From positions 92,801,232 to 92,865,231 of the forward strand of contig OX411544.1 in the NCBI GenBank assembly GCA_948146395.1: a stretch of DNA of 64,000 nt. Reading direction: 5' to 3'. Shown one piece after another: positions 63,291 to 64,000 of this stretch. Each line of letters opens with the position of its first letter. Position 1 is the stretch's first letter. The notes under the pieces were generated by a model, which worked only from the letters and a program-made list of their open reading frames with translations, was not told where the DNA came from and did not search any database. This DNA is from Fragum whitleyi. Lineage: Eukaryota; Mollusca; Bivalvia; Cardiida; Cardiidae. The translations under genes and the position numbers were made by a program.

Positions 63291-64000
63291 TGTCATCGAT
63301 TCTAACTAATTAATTCTTAATTCTTAATTTCTCATTAGATTTAGCTAAATGAGATATTTTTGCATATGTTATTTTGAGTCTGAACTATTCCTGTATAACA
63401 CGTCAATAAAGTCACGTGATCGAGTCTCAGTGTGTATGAATTATAATCGTCAGTAAGACCCCAAATAGCCATATCCTGAATAAGGAACGGTAGCAGAGGG
63501 ACTAAAGACGTTGCCCAACTTTAAAAACTTTAAAACTCGAATCTCGTTTAATTTTTAGAGCGACTGTTAAGTTTATAGGACATATGATTTAAAAAATGAA
63601 TATTAGTACCCAATGTAAATGCGTATTCCAGGTGATAGGGAATTGCTATAAAAAAATCCCAATTTAGCTCATTTAATAAAATCAAAAGAATTAAATTGAA
63701 GATTGTTTGGATAATAACTGTCACAAGGTTCGCATCTACTATTTATTCTTTTCATCTTCGCGTAAAGAATTTAAAGAGAATATCGTTTTGATACAATATA
63801 TTCGAAAATGGGTGCTATTTTTTAATTGCTGTCAACATTCTTGTTTTACATTAAAACACGGTTTGAGTATCAAACCCTTCAAAACGATGAACTACACTAT
63901 GAAATGCAGGTTTTGATTTTTTCCCTTTCAATTAAGAGATGAAGATAGTTTTAATTGATTTTTATGGAGTTATGAAACCAAAAAACCTTATCACGTTGTA

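Overview
This is a eukaryotic, AT-rich, intron- and repeat-dominated window. It has no long open reading frames, spliced exons with GT-AG borders, dozens of short palindromic elements and a tRNA-derived SINE. Several repeats start with the CTGTCCGTCCGTC microsatellite and carry 145-165 bp tandem units ending in motifs such as 'ccttgggtgaccc'. That style is common in marine bivalve genomes. I infer a bivalve mollusc; the species cannot be told from the sequence alone.

The one clear gene lies on the minus strand and covers about 22,300-60,830. It is a SMOC/BM-40-family secreted matricellular protein (SPARC-related modular calcium-binding). I could assemble eleven exons by eye. Each has a good acceptor and donor, and all eleven join in one frame to give 490 residues and a stop. 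The order is: thyroglobulin type-1 domain A (60,588-60,830), basic linker (59,685-59,759), EC domain A (58,293-58,394 and 57,378-57,620), two Thr/Pro-rich linkers (52,770-52,817 and 47,147-47,245), thyroglobulin domain B (32,061-32,300), EC domain B (31,616-31,715, 27,167-27,251 and 25,592-25,751) and a basic C-terminal exon (22,300-22,379). The 5' part (signal peptide and any follistatin domain) lies beyond the window. Known SMOCs end in a single EC domain, so this TY-EC-TY-EC layout is unusual. Directly after the donor of the last EF-hand exon lies a 44-bp minisatellite of about 17 copies whose unit is a copy of that exon's 3' end together with its splice donor.

The left end (1-5 kb) has one good exon of an unrecognised plus-strand gene (829-912), a weak candidate for its last exon (3,662-3,683), and one minus-strand exon (4,581-4,680) loosely resembling a GM2-activator-like protein. 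From 5 to 22 kb I see only repeats. Within the SMOC intron at 32.3-47.1 kb there is a candidate terminal exon (37,099-37,191) and a broken coding fragment (38,045-38,167).

Most other sequence is mobile DNA. There is a set of Helentron/HINE-like elements (subterminal inverted repeats, CTGTCCGTC microsatellite, 145-165 bp tandem repeats, 3' hairpin, end in CTAG or CTTG followed by T). There are at least nine families of small palindromic or TIR elements, several with two to five copies here. There is a 3.05-kb TIR element with an exact 222-bp array, a 739-bp foldback element nested in a Helentron-like copy with a target duplication, and a SINE with a 12-bp target duplication. Coordinates of repeat edges without a target duplication are good to about 5-10 bp.
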